Under the pieces are notes generated by a model. The model made no database searches. It was not told where the DNA came from and worked only from the letters and a program-made list of their open reading frames with translations. DNA of 64,000 nt from Reyranella sp. (GTDB lineage Bacteria > Pseudomonadota > Alphaproteobacteria > Reyranellales > Reyranellaceae), in the NCBI RefSeq assembly GCF_004297265.1, contig NZ_SCUT01000050.1:1-64000 (forward strand), given 5' to 3'. Position numbers and translations under genes: made by a program. Position 1 is the stretch's first letter. The number at the start of each line of letters is the position of its first letter. Positions 9,564 through 19,901 of the stretch are shown piece after piece.

Positions 9564-9881
9564 ATGACCGTCAAAGCAACCGATGCTTCCTTCGAAGAGG
9601 AAGTCCTGAAGTCCGATACACCCGTCCTCGTCGACTTCTGGGCCGAATGGTGCGGCCCCTGCCGCATGATCGGCCCCTCGCTGGAGGACATCTCCAAGGA
9701 GATGGACGGCAAGCTCAAGGTCGTGAAGATCAACATCGACGAGAACCCGATGGCGCCGACGCGCTACGGCGTCCGATCGATCCCGACCCTGCTGCTGTTC
9801 AAGAACGGCCAGGTCGCGGCCACCAAGATCGGCGCCGAGCCGAAGCAGAAGCTGGTGAGCTGGATCAACACCGTCGTCTGA
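9564..9881 (+). CDS. trxA: Thioredoxin
   Basis: This is a cytosolic thiol-disulfide oxidoreductase of 105 residues. The active site WCGPCRM lies at about residues 30-36, and the cis-proline loop SIPTLLLF follows at about 72. The ATG at 9564 follows a GGGAGA Shine-Dalgarno at 9551; the open frame before it is not thioredoxin-like. An 86-base gap after addA suggests a separate promoter. It is convergent with folC, whose stop is only 9 bases away. Confidence 0.95.
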   Translation: MTVKATDASFEEEVLKSDTPVLVDFWAEWCGPCRMIGPSLEDISKEMDGKLKVVKINIDENPMAPTRYGVRSIPTLLLFKNGQVAATKIGAEPKQKLVSWINTVV

Positions 9882-9890
9882 TCAAAACGG

Positions 9891-11189
9891 CTAGCCGTTG
9901 CGGACGAGGACCTCGCCCGCAAGGTAGAGCGAGCCGCAGATGAGAATGCGCATCGGCGCGGGCTGGGTGGCCAACAGGTCTTCCAGCGCCGCGCCGATGT
10001 CGTTTGCGGGCGCGCAATCGAGGCCGACATCGGCCGCCTTGGCGCAGGCCTCCTGCGGCGTGTAGGCGGCGTGTCCCTCGGGGAACGGCACCGCGCGCGC
10101 CGCCGTGGCGTAGCGCGCCAGCGGCCTCAGGAAGCCCGAAGCGTCCTTGGTCGTCTGCATGGCGAAGACGAGGTAGAGCGGCAGCGCCGCTGGCTCCTTC
10201 GCCCACTCCGCAGCCATGCGGCCGAGCACGATGCCGCAATCCTCGTTGTGGCCACCGTCGAGCCAGAGTTCGCATCCGGGCGGCATCGAGCCCGGCAGCG
10301 GCCCCTTGGTGAGACGCTGCAGGCGTGCCGGCCATTCGACGGAGCCGAGCCCCTTGCGGATGGCGGCGTCGCCGATGTCGAAGCGCGCTGCCCGAAGTCG
10401 CTCGATACAGGCGACGGCGGTCGCGGCATTGTCGATCTGGTGGGCGCCCGCCAGCGCCGGGTTGGGCAGGTCGAGCGCGAGAAGATCGCTCTCGTAGCGG
10501 AAGCCCGACTCCTGCGGCGTCACCTGCCATTCGCGACCCATGCGAAACAGCGGTGCCGCGAGCTTGGCCGCCTCGGTCTCGATGACCTCGGCACTCACCT
10601 CGCGCTGCCGGCCGATCACGGCCGGCGTCGCGCGCTTGATGATGCCCGCTTTCTCCCAGGCGATGCCTTCGAGCTTGTCGCCCAGGAAGCCCGTATGGTC
10701 GTAACCGACCGGCGTGATGGCCGACAGAGCCGGCTCGATCACATTGGTGCTGTCGAAGCGGCCGCCCATGCCGACCTCGATGATGCCGAGGTCGGCCGGC
10801 ACGCGCGAGAAGGCGAGGAACGCAAGCGCCGTGGTGATGTCGAAGAAGGAGATCGGCGTGTCGCCGTTCGCCTCCTCGCACTCGGTCAGCATCTCGTCGA
10901 GTTCGTGATCGTCGATCAACCGGCCGGCGATGCGGATACGCTCGTTGAAGCGCACGAGATGCGGCGAGGTATAGACGTGCACGCGATAGCCCGCGGCCTC
11001 GGCCATGGCGCGCAGGTAGGCGACCAGCGAGCCCTTGCCGTTGGTGCCGGCGACATGGATCAGCGGCGGAAGCTTCTTTTCGGGAGAACCCAGGCGCACG
11101 AGCAGCCGTTCGATGCGCTCCAGCCCGAGGGTGATCACCCTCGGATGGTGGCTCATCAGACGCTGAACGATCGGATCGTTCGCGGTCAC
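9891..11189 (-). CDS. folC: Bifunctional dihydrofolate synthase/folylpolyglutamate synthase
   Basis: FolC ligates glutamate to dihydropteroate and extends folylpolyglutamate tails in the cytosol. The 432-residue Mur-ligase-type protein has the ATP-binding VAGTNGKGSL loop at about residues 46-55, then YTSPHLVRFNERI, and a central IIEVGMGGRFDSTN segment. It lies 13 bases downstream of accD on the same strand, the usual accD-folC pairing. A 14-base perfect palindrome (9886-9899) overlaps its stop codon. Confidence 0.95.
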   Translation of the reverse strand: MTANDPIVQRLMSHHPRVITLGLERIERLLVRLGSPEKKLPPLIHVAGTNGKGSLVAYLRAMAEAAGYRVHVYTSPHLVRFNERIRIAGRLIDDHELDEMLTECEEANGDTPISFFDITTALAFLAFSRVPADLGIIEVGMGGRFDSTNVIEPALSAITPVGYDHTGFLGDKLEGIAWEKAGIIKRATPAVIGRQREVSAEVIETEAAKLAAPLFRMGREWQVTPQESGFRYESDLLALDLPNPALAGAHQIDNAATAVACIERLRAARFDIGDAAIRKGLGSVEWPARLQRLTKGPLPGSMPPGCELWLDGGHNEDCGIVLGRMAAEWAKEPAALPLYLVFAMQTTKDASGFLRPLARYATAARAVPFPEGHAAYTPQEACAKAADVGLDCAPANDIGAALEDLLATQPAPMRILICGSLYLAGEVLVRNG

Positions 11190-11202
11190 GTCAGCGATTC
11201 CT

Positions 11203-12096
11203 TTAGCGTGAAGACGGCACCGCGAGGGCGCGGTTTTCGACGACCAACGGATCCATGAACAGCGAGACCATGCGGATCAGGGTCTCGCGCATCTTGTGAC
11301 GGTGCACGACGGCATCGACCATGCCGTGCTCCAGCAGATACTCCGAACGCTGGAATCCTTCGGGCAGCTCCTGACGGATCGTGTCCTGGATCACGCGCGG
11401 GCCGGCGAAGCCAATGATGGCATCCGGCTCGGCGATATGAACGTCGCCCAGCATCGCGAACGAAGCCGAGACGCCGCCGGTCGTCGGATCGGTCAGCACG
11501 ACGATGTAGGGCAGCCCTGCCTGCTTCACCTTGCGCACGGCGATCGTCGTGCGCGTGAGCTGCATCAGCGAGAGGATGCCCTCCTGCATGCGCGCGCCGC
11601 CCGAGGCCGAGAAGACGATCAGCGGCGCGCCGCGCGCGACGGCGAGATCGGCGGCCATCACCAGCCCCTCACCGACGGCGGTGCCCATCGAGCCGCCCAT
11701 GAAGCCGAAGTCGAGCAGCGCCACGACGGAGAGCCGATTGCCCATCAGGCCGCTCGCCACGACCAGCGCGTCGGTCGTGCCCTCGGCCTTGGCCTGAGCC
11801 TCCTTCAGGCGCGCGTCATAGCGCTTGGTGTCGCGGAACTTGAGTGGGTCGGCGTTCACCCGTGGCAACGGATGCAGCTCGTACTTGCCCTCGTCGAACA
11901 GAAACGGCAGGCGCTTCATCGGACGCAGCCGCATGTGGTGGCCGCAATGGCTGCAGACTTCCTGGTTGGCTTCCCAGTCGCGCGTGAACAGCATCTGTTC
12001 GCACTTGGGGCACTTCACCCAGAGATTGTCCGGCACTTCCTTGCGGGCGACCAGCGCACGCAGCTTGGGGCGGACGAAGTTGGTCAGCCAGTTCAT
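11203..12096 (-). CDS. accD: Acetyl-CoA carboxylase carboxyltransferase subunit beta
   Basis: AccD with AccA forms the carboxyltransferase that transfers CO2 from carboxybiotin to acetyl-CoA, the first step of fatty acid synthesis. The 297-residue protein carries the N-terminal zinc ribbon, with Cys29, Cys32, Cys48 and Cys51 in CPKC and CSHC. The crotonase-fold motifs SASGGARMQEG and DPTTGGVSASF follow. Length and start agree with the family. It precedes folC. In many relatives the trp genes lie directly upstream; here a carboxypeptidase and an MBL gene intervene. Confidence 0.96.
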   Translation of the reverse strand: MNWLTNFVRPKLRALVARKEVPDNLWVKCPKCEQMLFTRDWEANQEVCSHCGHHMRLRPMKRLPFLFDEGKYELHPLPRVNADPLKFRDTKRYDARLKEAQAKAEGTTDALVVASGLMGNRLSVVALLDFGFMGGSMGTAVGEGLVMAADLAVARGAPLIVFSASGGARMQEGILSLMQLTRTTIAVRKVKQAGLPYIVVLTDPTTGGVSASFAMLGDVHIAEPDAIIGFAGPRVIQDTIRQELPEGFQRSEYLLEHGMVDAVVHRHKMRETLIRMVSLFMDPLVVENRALAVPSSR

Positions 12097-12133
12097 GGGC
12101 GCGGTATCGCACGAATGAGGGGATGGGCCAAGG

Positions 12134-13357
12134 TCAGCGCCAGAACCCGCTATAGGGCGCCACGAAATCCGAAGGTTTCTTCACCATGCAGAAGGATTTC
12201 CGCGCCTGGTAGTCGGCGCACAGCCTCTGCGCCGCCTCTGGCTGGAGATCGGCGATGATGGCGGCCTGCCTCGTCACCTTTTCGGAAGAGGTGACGGGCA
12301 GGATGTACTCCTTGCCGTGGTGCGCAACGCCCATCGCCATCAGCCTGGCCTGTCCGGCGTCGAACGCATTCTTTGCCGTCCGCCAGTCGCCGAAGGTGCC
12401 GAGCCAGACCGCATCGCCCGGCATGTCGTAGCGGATGCCGCCGCACTCGCCGTAGGGCAGCACCGTCACTGGGCCGCCCTCGCCATTGCGCAGCTGCCAG
12501 ACCTTCTGGCGATTGCCGCCGGTCTTGAGCGCATAGGCCTCGTCGAACAGGCGGACGAGGAATTCGTCGCGCAGGTCGGCCCGGCGGAAGCCGAAGGCGA
12601 CGGCGACCAGCCGCCTGCCGTCGCGCACCGCGCTGCCCACGATGTTGAAGCCCGAGGCGCAGATGAAACCGGTCTTGAAGCCGTCGGCGTAGGGCGAATA
12701 GAGGTCGAGGAACTTGATACCCGGTCCGATCCGCTGCTTGCCCAGCATGAACTCCTTGGTGCGAAAGTAGCCGTAGTACTGCGGGAAGTCCTTGAGCAGG
12801 GCCAGGGCGAGCATCGCCATGTCGCGCGCCGTCGTGGTCTGCCCAGGGTCGGGCCAACCATTGGCGTTGCGAAAGGTGGTGGCCGTCATTCCCAGACGCT
12901 GCGCGGTGTCGGTCATGCGCTGGGCGAAGGCCGGTTCCGAGCCGGAGATGCGCTCGCCGAAGGCGGTCGCGACATCGTTGGCCGAGCGGGCGACCAGCGC
13001 CTGGATCCCCTGCTCGACGGTGACGCTCTGCCCCGGCGCCAGGCCGAGATGGGAGGCGGGCTTCTTGCGGGCGTTCTCCGAAAAGGGAAGCGTCGTGGCG
13101 AGGGTGAGGCGGCCGGACTTCAGCTCCTCGAAGACGATGAAGAGCGTCATCATCTTGGTCAGCGAGGCGGGATACCAGAGGGTGCCGGCATTGCGGTCGA
13201 GCAGGGCCTCCCCCGTCGCGACGTCGACCACGACGTACGGCCCCGCCGGGACGGGGCCGGAGGGTGAAGCGACGGTCGCGATCTGGGCCCGAGCGGAGGC
13301 CAGCGAAAGGGCGAAGAGGCCCAGAATGCACAGCAGAAGACGCACGTTGATTGCCAT
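12134..13357 (-). CDS. Serine-type D-alanyl-D-alanine carboxypeptidase (peptidase S11)
   Basis: This penicillin-binding protein 5-type enzyme trims the terminal D-Ala of peptidoglycan pentapeptides in the periplasm. From the ATG at 13357 the 407-residue protein starts with a signal peptide (hydrophobic LLLCILGLFALSLASARA, cleavage near residue 24). The catalytic motifs are complete: SLTK (residues 65-68), SAN (125-127) and KTG (228-230). The C-terminal 100 residues contain no domain I can name. An in-frame upstream ATG at 13393 would add 12 residues before the signal sequence and is less likely. It is divergent from the MBL gene at 13423. Confidence 0.9.
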   Translation of the reverse strand: MAINVRLLLCILGLFALSLASARAQIATVASPSGPVPAGPYVVVDVATGEALLDRNAGTLWYPASLTKMMTLFIVFEELKSGRLTLATTLPFSENARKKPASHLGLAPGQSVTVEQGIQALVARSANDVATAFGERISGSEPAFAQRMTDTAQRLGMTATTFRNANGWPDPGQTTTARDMAMLALALLKDFPQYYGYFRTKEFMLGKQRIGPGIKFLDLYSPYADGFKTGFICASGFNIVGSAVRDGRRLVAVAFGFRRADLRDEFLVRLFDEAYALKTGGNRQKVWQLRNGEGGPVTVLPYGECGGIRYDMPGDAVWLGTFGDWRTAKNAFDAGQARLMAMGVAHHGKEYILPVTSSEKVTRQAAIIADLQPEAAQRLCADYQARKSFCMVKKPSDFVAPYSGFWR

Positions 13358-13422
13358 CGATGCCGGAAGGAAGGCCAGCATACGCCCTTCCAACGGGCCA
13401 CGGGAGGCATTAGATCGAAAGC

Positions 13423-14073
13423 ATGCTCAAGGTCATGATCGCCCCCGTCACCCCGTTCCAGCAGAACTGCTCCATTGTCTGGTGCGACGAGACCATGGAA
13501 GGCACCGCCGTCGATCCCGGCGGCGACTTCGACATGCTGCGCCAGGCGATCGACCAGCAGGGTATCAAGGTGACCAAGGTGCTGCTCACGCACGGCCATG
13601 TCGACCATGCCTCGGCGGCCGGCACCATGGCCGAGCATTACGGCGTGAAGATCGAGGGCCCGCACGAGGACGACCTGTTCCTGATCGAGGGCCTGCCGGA
13701 CTCCGGCCGTAAGTACAATTTCCCGGTCTACAAGCCGTTCGTGCCCGACCGCTGGCTGACACACGGCGAGACGGTGAGCCTGGGCAACCTCACCCTCGAC
13801 GTGGTGCACTGCCCCGGCCACACGCCGGGCCATGTCGTGTTCGTGAACAAGCCGGCGAAGGTCGCGTTCGTGGGCGACGTGCTGTTCCGCGGGTCGATCG
13901 GCCGCACGGACTTTCCGCGCGGCAATCACGACCAGCTCCTCGATTCGATCCGCCACCGCCTGTGGCCATTCGGCGACGACATCACCTTCGTCCCCGGCCA
14001 CGGCCAGACCTCGACCTTCGGCTGGGAACGCAAGACCAACCCTTACGTCGCCGATCTGAACTTCGAGGATTGA
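13423..14073 (+). CDS. MBL-fold metallo-hydrolase (glyoxalase II-like, YcbL type)
   Basis: This 216-residue cytosolic metallo-beta-lactamase-fold hydrolase has the metal-binding motif HGHVDH at residues 57-62. Further ligands are in CPGHTPGH and FVGDVLF, and a C-terminal PGHGQTS supplies the last histidine. The small size without the glyoxalase II substrate domain matches YcbL-type thioester hydrolases, so S-lactoylglutathione is possible but the substrate cannot be fixed. It is the only plus-strand gene between the accD and trp blocks and is followed by a 112-bp palindromic repeat. Confidence 0.88.
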   Translation: MLKVMIAPVTPFQQNCSIVWCDETMEGTAVDPGGDFDMLRQAIDQQGIKVTKVLLTHGHVDHASAAGTMAEHYGVKIEGPHEDDLFLIEGLPDSGRKYNFPVYKPFVPDRWLTHGETVSLGNLTLDVVHCPGHTPGHVVFVNKPAKVAFVGDVLFRGSIGRTDFPRGNHDQLLDSIRHRLWPFGDDITFVPGHGQTSTFGWERKTNPYVADLNFED

Positions 14074-14081
14074 GACGACAG

Positions 14082-14193
14082 CCTCATGCTGAGGAGGCTG
14101 CGCGGCAGCCGTCTCGAAGCATGGGTACACGCACGCCACACTTGTAGCCCATCCTTCGAGACGCCGCGCTTCGCGCGGCCCTCAGGATGAGGT
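14082..14193. repeat. Long imperfect palindromic intergenic repeat, copy 1
   Basis: A 112-base element starts CCTCATGCTGAGGAG and ends CCTCAGGATGAGGT. Inner arms GTCTCGAAGCATGGG and CCCATCCTTCGAGAC form a long interrupted hairpin. A second copy with the same outer and inner arms is at 61350-61460. It sits between the convergent MBL gene and trpA, so it may also act as a bidirectional transcription end. Confidence 0.8.
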
Positions 14194-14222
14194 GGTGCGG
14201 GCCGGTCCGGGACGGAAGGATC

Positions 14223-15056
14223 TTAAGCCTTCCGCACGCCCCTGACGCCATCCGCCAATGCCTTGATGTAGGCGAAAACGCCCGGCACCAGTTCGGGCTT
14301 GGCCTTGCCCTTGTCGTCGAGGCCTGCCTTGACGTGGTCGATAATGGCGGTGCCGACGACGGCGGCGTCGGCGTGGCGCGCCACGGCCGCCGCCTGCTCG
14401 GGCGTGCGGATGCCGAAGCCCACGCCCACCGGCAGCCTGGTGTGGCGCTTGATGCGCTCGACATGAGTGCGTACCGCCTCTTCCGTCGCCGACTTGGTGC
14501 CGGTGATGCCCAGCACCGACACGAAATAGACGAAACCCGACGCGAACTTCAGCACGGCCGGCAGGCGCACGTCGTCGGTCGTCGGCGCCGTCAGCAGGAC
14601 TGTGTCGAGGCCGTTGGCCGTCGCGTGCGGCTTCAGCTCGTCCGCCTCTTCCGGCGGCAGGTCGACCAGGATGAAACCGTCGACACCGGCCGCCGCAGCA
14701 TCCTTGCAGAACTTCTCGGGTCCGCGCTGATAGATCAGGTTGTAGTAGCCCATCAGCAGGATCGGCGTGTCGTTGTCGCCGGTCTCCTTGCGGAAGCGGC
14801 GCACCATGTCGAAGGTCTTGTCGACCGTCATGCCGGCCTTCAGCGCGCGCTGCCCCGCGAGCTGGATCGACGGACCGTCCGCCATCGGATCGGTGAACGG
14901 CATGCCGAGCTCGATCAGGTCGGCGCCCGCGGCCGGCAGGCCTTTCAGGATCTGGTAGCTGATCTCCGCATCGGGATCGCCGGCGGTGATGTAGGTGACG
15001 AGTCCGGCCCGCTTGTCGGCCTTGAGCTGGGCGAAGCGCTTTTCGATGCGGCTCAT
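14223..15056 (-). CDS. trpA: Tryptophan synthase subunit alpha
   Basis: TrpA cleaves indole-3-glycerol phosphate to indole and glyceraldehyde-3-phosphate and channels indole to TrpB. From the ATG at 15056 the protein has 277 residues. The catalytic residues fall at the classical numbers, Glu49 in LIELGMPF and Asp60 in DPMADGPS. The phosphate-binding GFGIRTPEQA segment is present near the C-terminus. The start lies 2 bases after the trpB stop, so the pair is co-translated. The frame is open upstream but that part is antisense-type noise inside trpB. Confidence 0.97.
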   Translation of the reverse strand: MSRIEKRFAQLKADKRAGLVTYITAGDPDAEISYQILKGLPAAGADLIELGMPFTDPMADGPSIQLAGQRALKAGMTVDKTFDMVRRFRKETGDNDTPILLMGYYNLIYQRGPEKFCKDAAAAGVDGFILVDLPPEEADELKPHATANGLDTVLLTAPTTDDVRLPAVLKFASGFVYFVSVLGITGTKSATEEAVRTHVERIKRHTRLPVGVGFGIRTPEQAAAVARHADAAVVGTAIIDHVKAGLDDKGKAKPELVPGVFAYIKALADGVRGVRKA

Positions 15057-15058
15057 GA

Positions 15059-16273
15059 TCAGATCTTCATCCCGAGGCGTTCGGCGATCTGCGGGACGTC
15101 CTTGTCGCCGCGGCCGGAGAGGTTGATCACGAGAAGATTGTCCTTCGGCAGGGTGGGCGCGAGCTTCGCGGCGTAGGCGACGGCGTGCGAGGATTCGAGG
15201 GCGGGAATGATACCCTCGAGCTTGCACAGGAGCTGGAACGCCTCGACTGCCTCGTCGTCGGTCGCCGAGACATACTCGACCCTGCCCGTCTCTTTCAGCC
15301 ACGAATGTTCGGGCCCGATGCCCGGATAGTCGAGGCCGGCCGAGATCGAATGCGCCTCGGTGATCTGGCCTTCCCTGTCCTGCAAGAGATAAGTGCGGTT
15401 ACCGTGCAGCACGCCGGGACGGCCGCCGGTCAGCGACGCGGCATGCTCCTCGGTGTCGAGACCGCGGCCCGCCGCCTCGACACCGAAGATGCGGACGGTC
15501 GGATCGTCGAGGAAGGGATGGAACAGGCCCATCGCGTTCGAGCCGCCGCCGATGCAGGCGACCAAGGTGTCGGGAAGGCGGCCTTCGGCCTCCATCATCT
15601 GCTTGCGCACCTCGTCGCCGATCACGCACTGGAAATCGCGGACCATCGCCGGATAGGGATGCGGGCCGGCCACCGTGCCGATGCAGTAGAAGGTGTTCTC
15701 GCAGGTCGCGACCCAGTCGCGCAGCGCCTCGTTCATCGCATCCTTGAGCGTCGAGGCGCCGGCCGTGACCGGCCGCACTTCGGCGCCCAGCATCTTCATG
15801 CGCGCCACGTTCGGCGCCTGGCGGTCGACGTCGACCGAGCCCATGAACACCACGCAGGGAATATCGAACAGCGCGCAGACGGTGGCCGTGGCGACGCCGT
15901 GCTGGCCCGCGCCCGTCTCGGCGATCACCCGCGTCTTGCCCATGCGCTTGGCCAGCAGCACCTGGCCCAGCACGTTGTTGATCTTGTGGCTGCCGGTGTG
16001 GTTCAGCTCGTCGCGCTTCAGGTAGATCTTCGCGCCGCCCAGCTTTTCGGTCAGGCGCTGCGCGAAGTAGAGCGGGCTCGGCCGGCCGGCATACTGCGTC
16101 AGCAGATACTTCAGCTCACCCTGGAACTGCGGATCTGCCTTGGCCTCGTTGTAGGCCTTCTCCAGGTCGAGAATCAGCGGCATCAGCGTCTCGGCGACGT
16201 AGCGACCGCCGAAAATGCCGAAATGTCCCCGCTCGTCGGGGCCGATACGATAACTGTTGGGTGTGCTGGACAT
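15059..16273 (-). CDS. trpB: Tryptophan synthase subunit beta
   Basis: TrpB is the PLP enzyme that condenses indole and serine to tryptophan through an aminoacrylate intermediate. The 404-residue protein begins at the ATG at 16273, giving the family N-terminus GPDERGHFGIFGGRYVAETL. The PLP lysine is Lys97 in HTGSHKINN, and the phosphate-binding loop is GGGSNAMG. It lies 58 bases downstream of ridA, with an AGGAAG Shine-Dalgarno, and 2 bases before trpA. Confidence 0.97.
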   Translation of the reverse strand: MSSTPNSYRIGPDERGHFGIFGGRYVAETLMPLILDLEKAYNEAKADPQFQGELKYLLTQYAGRPSPLYFAQRLTEKLGGAKIYLKRDELNHTGSHKINNVLGQVLLAKRMGKTRVIAETGAGQHGVATATVCALFDIPCVVFMGSVDVDRQAPNVARMKMLGAEVRPVTAGASTLKDAMNEALRDWVATCENTFYCIGTVAGPHPYPAMVRDFQCVIGDEVRKQMMEAEGRLPDTLVACIGGGSNAMGLFHPFLDDPTVRIFGVEAAGRGLDTEEHAASLTGGRPGVLHGNRTYLLQDREGQITEAHSISAGLDYPGIGPEHSWLKETGRVEYVSATDDEAVEAFQLLCKLEGIIPALESSHAVAYAAKLAPTLPKDNLLVINLSGRGDKDVPQIAERLGMKI

Positions 16274-16331
16274 TGCTCTTCCTGTCGGGACGGGCCGGCT
16301 TAGCAGCCCCGGCAGGGGCCGGTCAAAAGCC

Positions 16332-16901
16332 CTAGATTTTCTTCTTCTTGGCCGCCTTCGCCTTGGGAGCGGGCTTTGCCTTGGGTGCAGCCTTGGGCTT
16401 GGCAGCCGGTCTGGCGACGGCGGCGCGCGGCGGCGGGGCATCGTCCTCGATCTCGACGATCACCTCGATCTCGACCGGGATGCCGCGCGGCAGGGAGCCC
16501 ATGCCGACGGCCGAGCGGGCATGGCGGCCCTTCTCGCCGAACACCTCGACGAAGAGATCGGAGCAGCCGTTGATGACTTCGGGCTGGCTACCGTACTCTG
16601 ACGTGGCGTTGACCATGCCCAGCACCTTGACGATGCGCTTCACCCGGTCGAGGTCGCCGAGTTCCGCCTTGAGGGCGGCGAGGATGCTGAGGCCGGTGTC
16701 GCGTGCGAGGCGATTGGCCTGCTCGAGCGAGAAGTCGCGACCCACCTTGCCCACTGGCAGCGGCTTGCCCGGCAGACCCGGCCCCTTGCCTGCCATGAAG
16801 AGCAGGTTGCCGGTACGCACGGCATTGACGTAGCTGCCCATCGGCGTTGTCGCCTCGGGAAGTTCGATGCCGAGCTCCTTCAGCCGCTCTTCGACTTTCA
16901 T
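16332..16901 (-). CDS. RidA/YjgF family enamine-imine deaminase with basic C-terminal tail
   Basis: Rid proteins hydrolyse reactive enamines and imines such as 2-aminoacrylate released by PLP enzymes. In this 189-residue protein the Rid core covers residues 1-150. Active-site positions known from E. coli RidA are kept: Tyr24 in GSYVNAV, Arg129 in HARSAV, and the glutamates of VEIEVIVEIE. The last 40 residues are an Ala/Lys/Pro-rich tail ending in KKKK, which ordinary RidA lacks. It sits between trpF (12 bases upstream) and trpB (58 bases downstream), so it is in the trp operon. TrpB makes aminoacrylate, which suggests a protective role; this is inference. Confidence 0.85.
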   Translation of the reverse strand: MKVEERLKELGIELPEATTPMGSYVNAVRTGNLLFMAGKGPGLPGKPLPVGKVGRDFSLEQANRLARDTGLSILAALKAELGDLDRVKRIVKVLGMVNATSEYGSQPEVINGCSDLFVEVFGEKGRHARSAVGMGSLPRGIPVEIEVIVEIEDDAPPPRAAVARPAAKPKAAPKAKPAPKAKAAKKKKI

Positions 16902-16913
16902 GCCCTCTGCTCC

Positions 16914-17552
16914 TCAAAGCACTCTTACGGCGCCCAGAAAGGCGCGGATCAATTCAATGGATTTCACACCGCGCGTCGCTTCTACACCAGAAGAAACGTC
17001 GACGGCGCGCGCGCCAGTGACGCGGACCGCTTCGGCCACATTTCCGGGATTGAGTCCACCGGCGAGGAACCAAGGCAGCTGCACGGTCCGGCCCGACAGG
17101 ATCGTCCAGTCGAAGGGCTTGCCGTTGCCGCCTGGCAGGAGTCCCTCGGCGGGCTCGAACATCAGTCGGTCGGCGACACCAGCATAGGCCGCGACGCCGC
17201 GCTCGACATCGGCGGGCGTCTCGACCTTGATCACCTTCATCACCTGCTTGCCCGTCCGCGCCTTGAGCGTCGCGACGCGCTCCGGCGTTTCGGCACCGTG
17301 AAGCTGCAGCATGTCGATCGCGCCCGTCGCCAGCCGCGCATCGATCAGCGCATCGTCGGGATCGACGAACAGGCCGACACGGACCACGGTCTGCGGCACG
17401 CGCTCACCCAGCGCCTTCAGAAGGTCGAGCGATTCGATATGGCGCGGCGAGCGCGGAAAGGTGACGAAGCCCACGAAGGCCGCGCCGGCCTCGACCGCGG
17501 CATCGAGCGTCTCCGGCGTCGACAGTCCGCAGATCTTGGCTTCGACCGTCAT
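16914..17552 (-). CDS. trpF: Phosphoribosylanthranilate isomerase
   Basis: TrpF carries out the Amadori rearrangement of N-(5-phosphoribosyl)anthranilate in tryptophan synthesis. The 212-residue TIM barrel begins MTVEAKICGL with the catalytic cysteine at position 8. It has the phosphate-binding LAGGLNPGNVAEAV motif and the catalytic aspartate in ARAVDVSSGVE. The ATG overlaps the pyrF stop in an ATGA arrangement, and ridA follows 12 bases downstream. Confidence 0.96.
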   Translation of the reverse strand: MTVEAKICGLSTPETLDAAVEAGAAFVGFVTFPRSPRHIESLDLLKALGERVPQTVVRVGLFVDPDDALIDARLATGAIDMLQLHGAETPERVATLKARTGKQVMKVIKVETPADVERGVAAYAGVADRLMFEPAEGLLPGGNGKPFDWTILSGRTVQLPWFLAGGLNPGNVAEAVRVTGARAVDVSSGVEATRGVKSIELIRAFLGAVRVL

Positions 17553-18301
17553 AGGTCGTTGACGCCGGCCTCACGCGCGATCGCCTCGGCGGCGGCGCGC
17601 GGGTCCTGGGCCTGGTAGATCGGCCGGCCCACGACGAGGTTGGTCGCACCGAGATCGACCGCCTGGCGCGGCGTCATCGCCCGCTTCTGGTCGTTGGCGG
17701 CACTGCCGACCGGGCGAATGCCGGGCACCATCAGCACGAAATCGGGACCGCATTGCTTGCGCAGGGCCGCAATCTCGTGGGGGGAGCAGATCACGCCGTC
17801 GAGACCGCTTTCATGCGCCAGCGCCGCGAGCCGCAGCACCTGGTCCGATGGATCGGCGTTGACGCCGGTCGATTCGAGATCCGACCGGTCGAGCGAGGTG
17901 AGAACGGTGACGCCGAGCAGCCTCGGCCGCGCGACATTCTGTTTTGCTGCCTGCGAACCGGCCTCTTCGACCGCCGCCTTCATCATCTCGCGGCCACCGC
18001 TCGCATGGATCGTGATGAAGGTAGGCGCCAGTTCGACCACCGCACGGATGCCGCCGGCCACCGTGTTGGGAATATCGTGCAGCTTGAGATCGAGGAAGAA
18101 GCCCACGCCCGTGGCCCGCACGGGCGTCGGGAAGGCGTAGCGCACGCCCGGCGCACCGTGCGCCAGGAAGAATTCCAGCCCGAGCTTGATGCCCCCGACC
18201 GCCGGCTTCGGTCCCCCGGCGACGCTCTGGATGAGCTTGGTGGCGTGGGCGAGATCGATCGTGTCGATGCTGGAATAGACGGGATTCGTGCGGGTCTTCA
18301 T
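17549..18301 (-). CDS. pyrF: Orotidine-5'-phosphate decarboxylase
   Basis: PyrF makes UMP from OMP in pyrimidine synthesis. The 250-residue TIM barrel has the catalytic FLDLKLHDIPNT motif near residue 70 and the phosphate-binding VPGIRPVG near 195, followed by LGATNLVVGRPI. Its stop overlaps the trpF ATG, so pyrimidine and tryptophan genes share a transcript here. I see no leader peptide or attenuator-like structure upstream of the ATG at 18301. Confidence 0.96.
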   Translation of the reverse strand: MKTRTNPVYSSIDTIDLAHATKLIQSVAGGPKPAVGGIKLGLEFFLAHGAPGVRYAFPTPVRATGVGFFLDLKLHDIPNTVAGGIRAVVELAPTFITIHASGGREMMKAAVEEAGSQAAKQNVARPRLLGVTVLTSLDRSDLESTGVNADPSDQVLRLAALAHESGLDGVICSPHEIAALRKQCGPDFVLMVPGIRPVGSAANDQKRAMTPRQAVDLGATNLVVGRPIYQAQDPRAAAEAIAREAGVNDL

Positions 18302-18339
18302 GGCGGGCGCAACCTAATGGCCGTGCCCCTCAGCAGCAA

Positions 18340-19824
<1,485 letters not shown>

Positions 19825-19901
19825 GGCAGATTAGAGCACACCGGCCTTTGGCCAGCATCTACGTCTTTTCTGCTGCGCGCCTTCGCTTCGCTGCAGGTGC
19901 G

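Noticed and set aside
9886..9899. 14-base perfect palindrome AACGGCTAGCCGTT at the trxA-folC junction
   Set aside because: It is short, overlaps the folC stop and has no T-run on either strand. It may be a weak bidirectional signal but is not enough for a terminator call.
13159..14139. Antisense frame opposite the MBL gene and carboxypeptidase N-terminus
   Set aside because: It overlaps two well-supported genes and has no recognisable domain.
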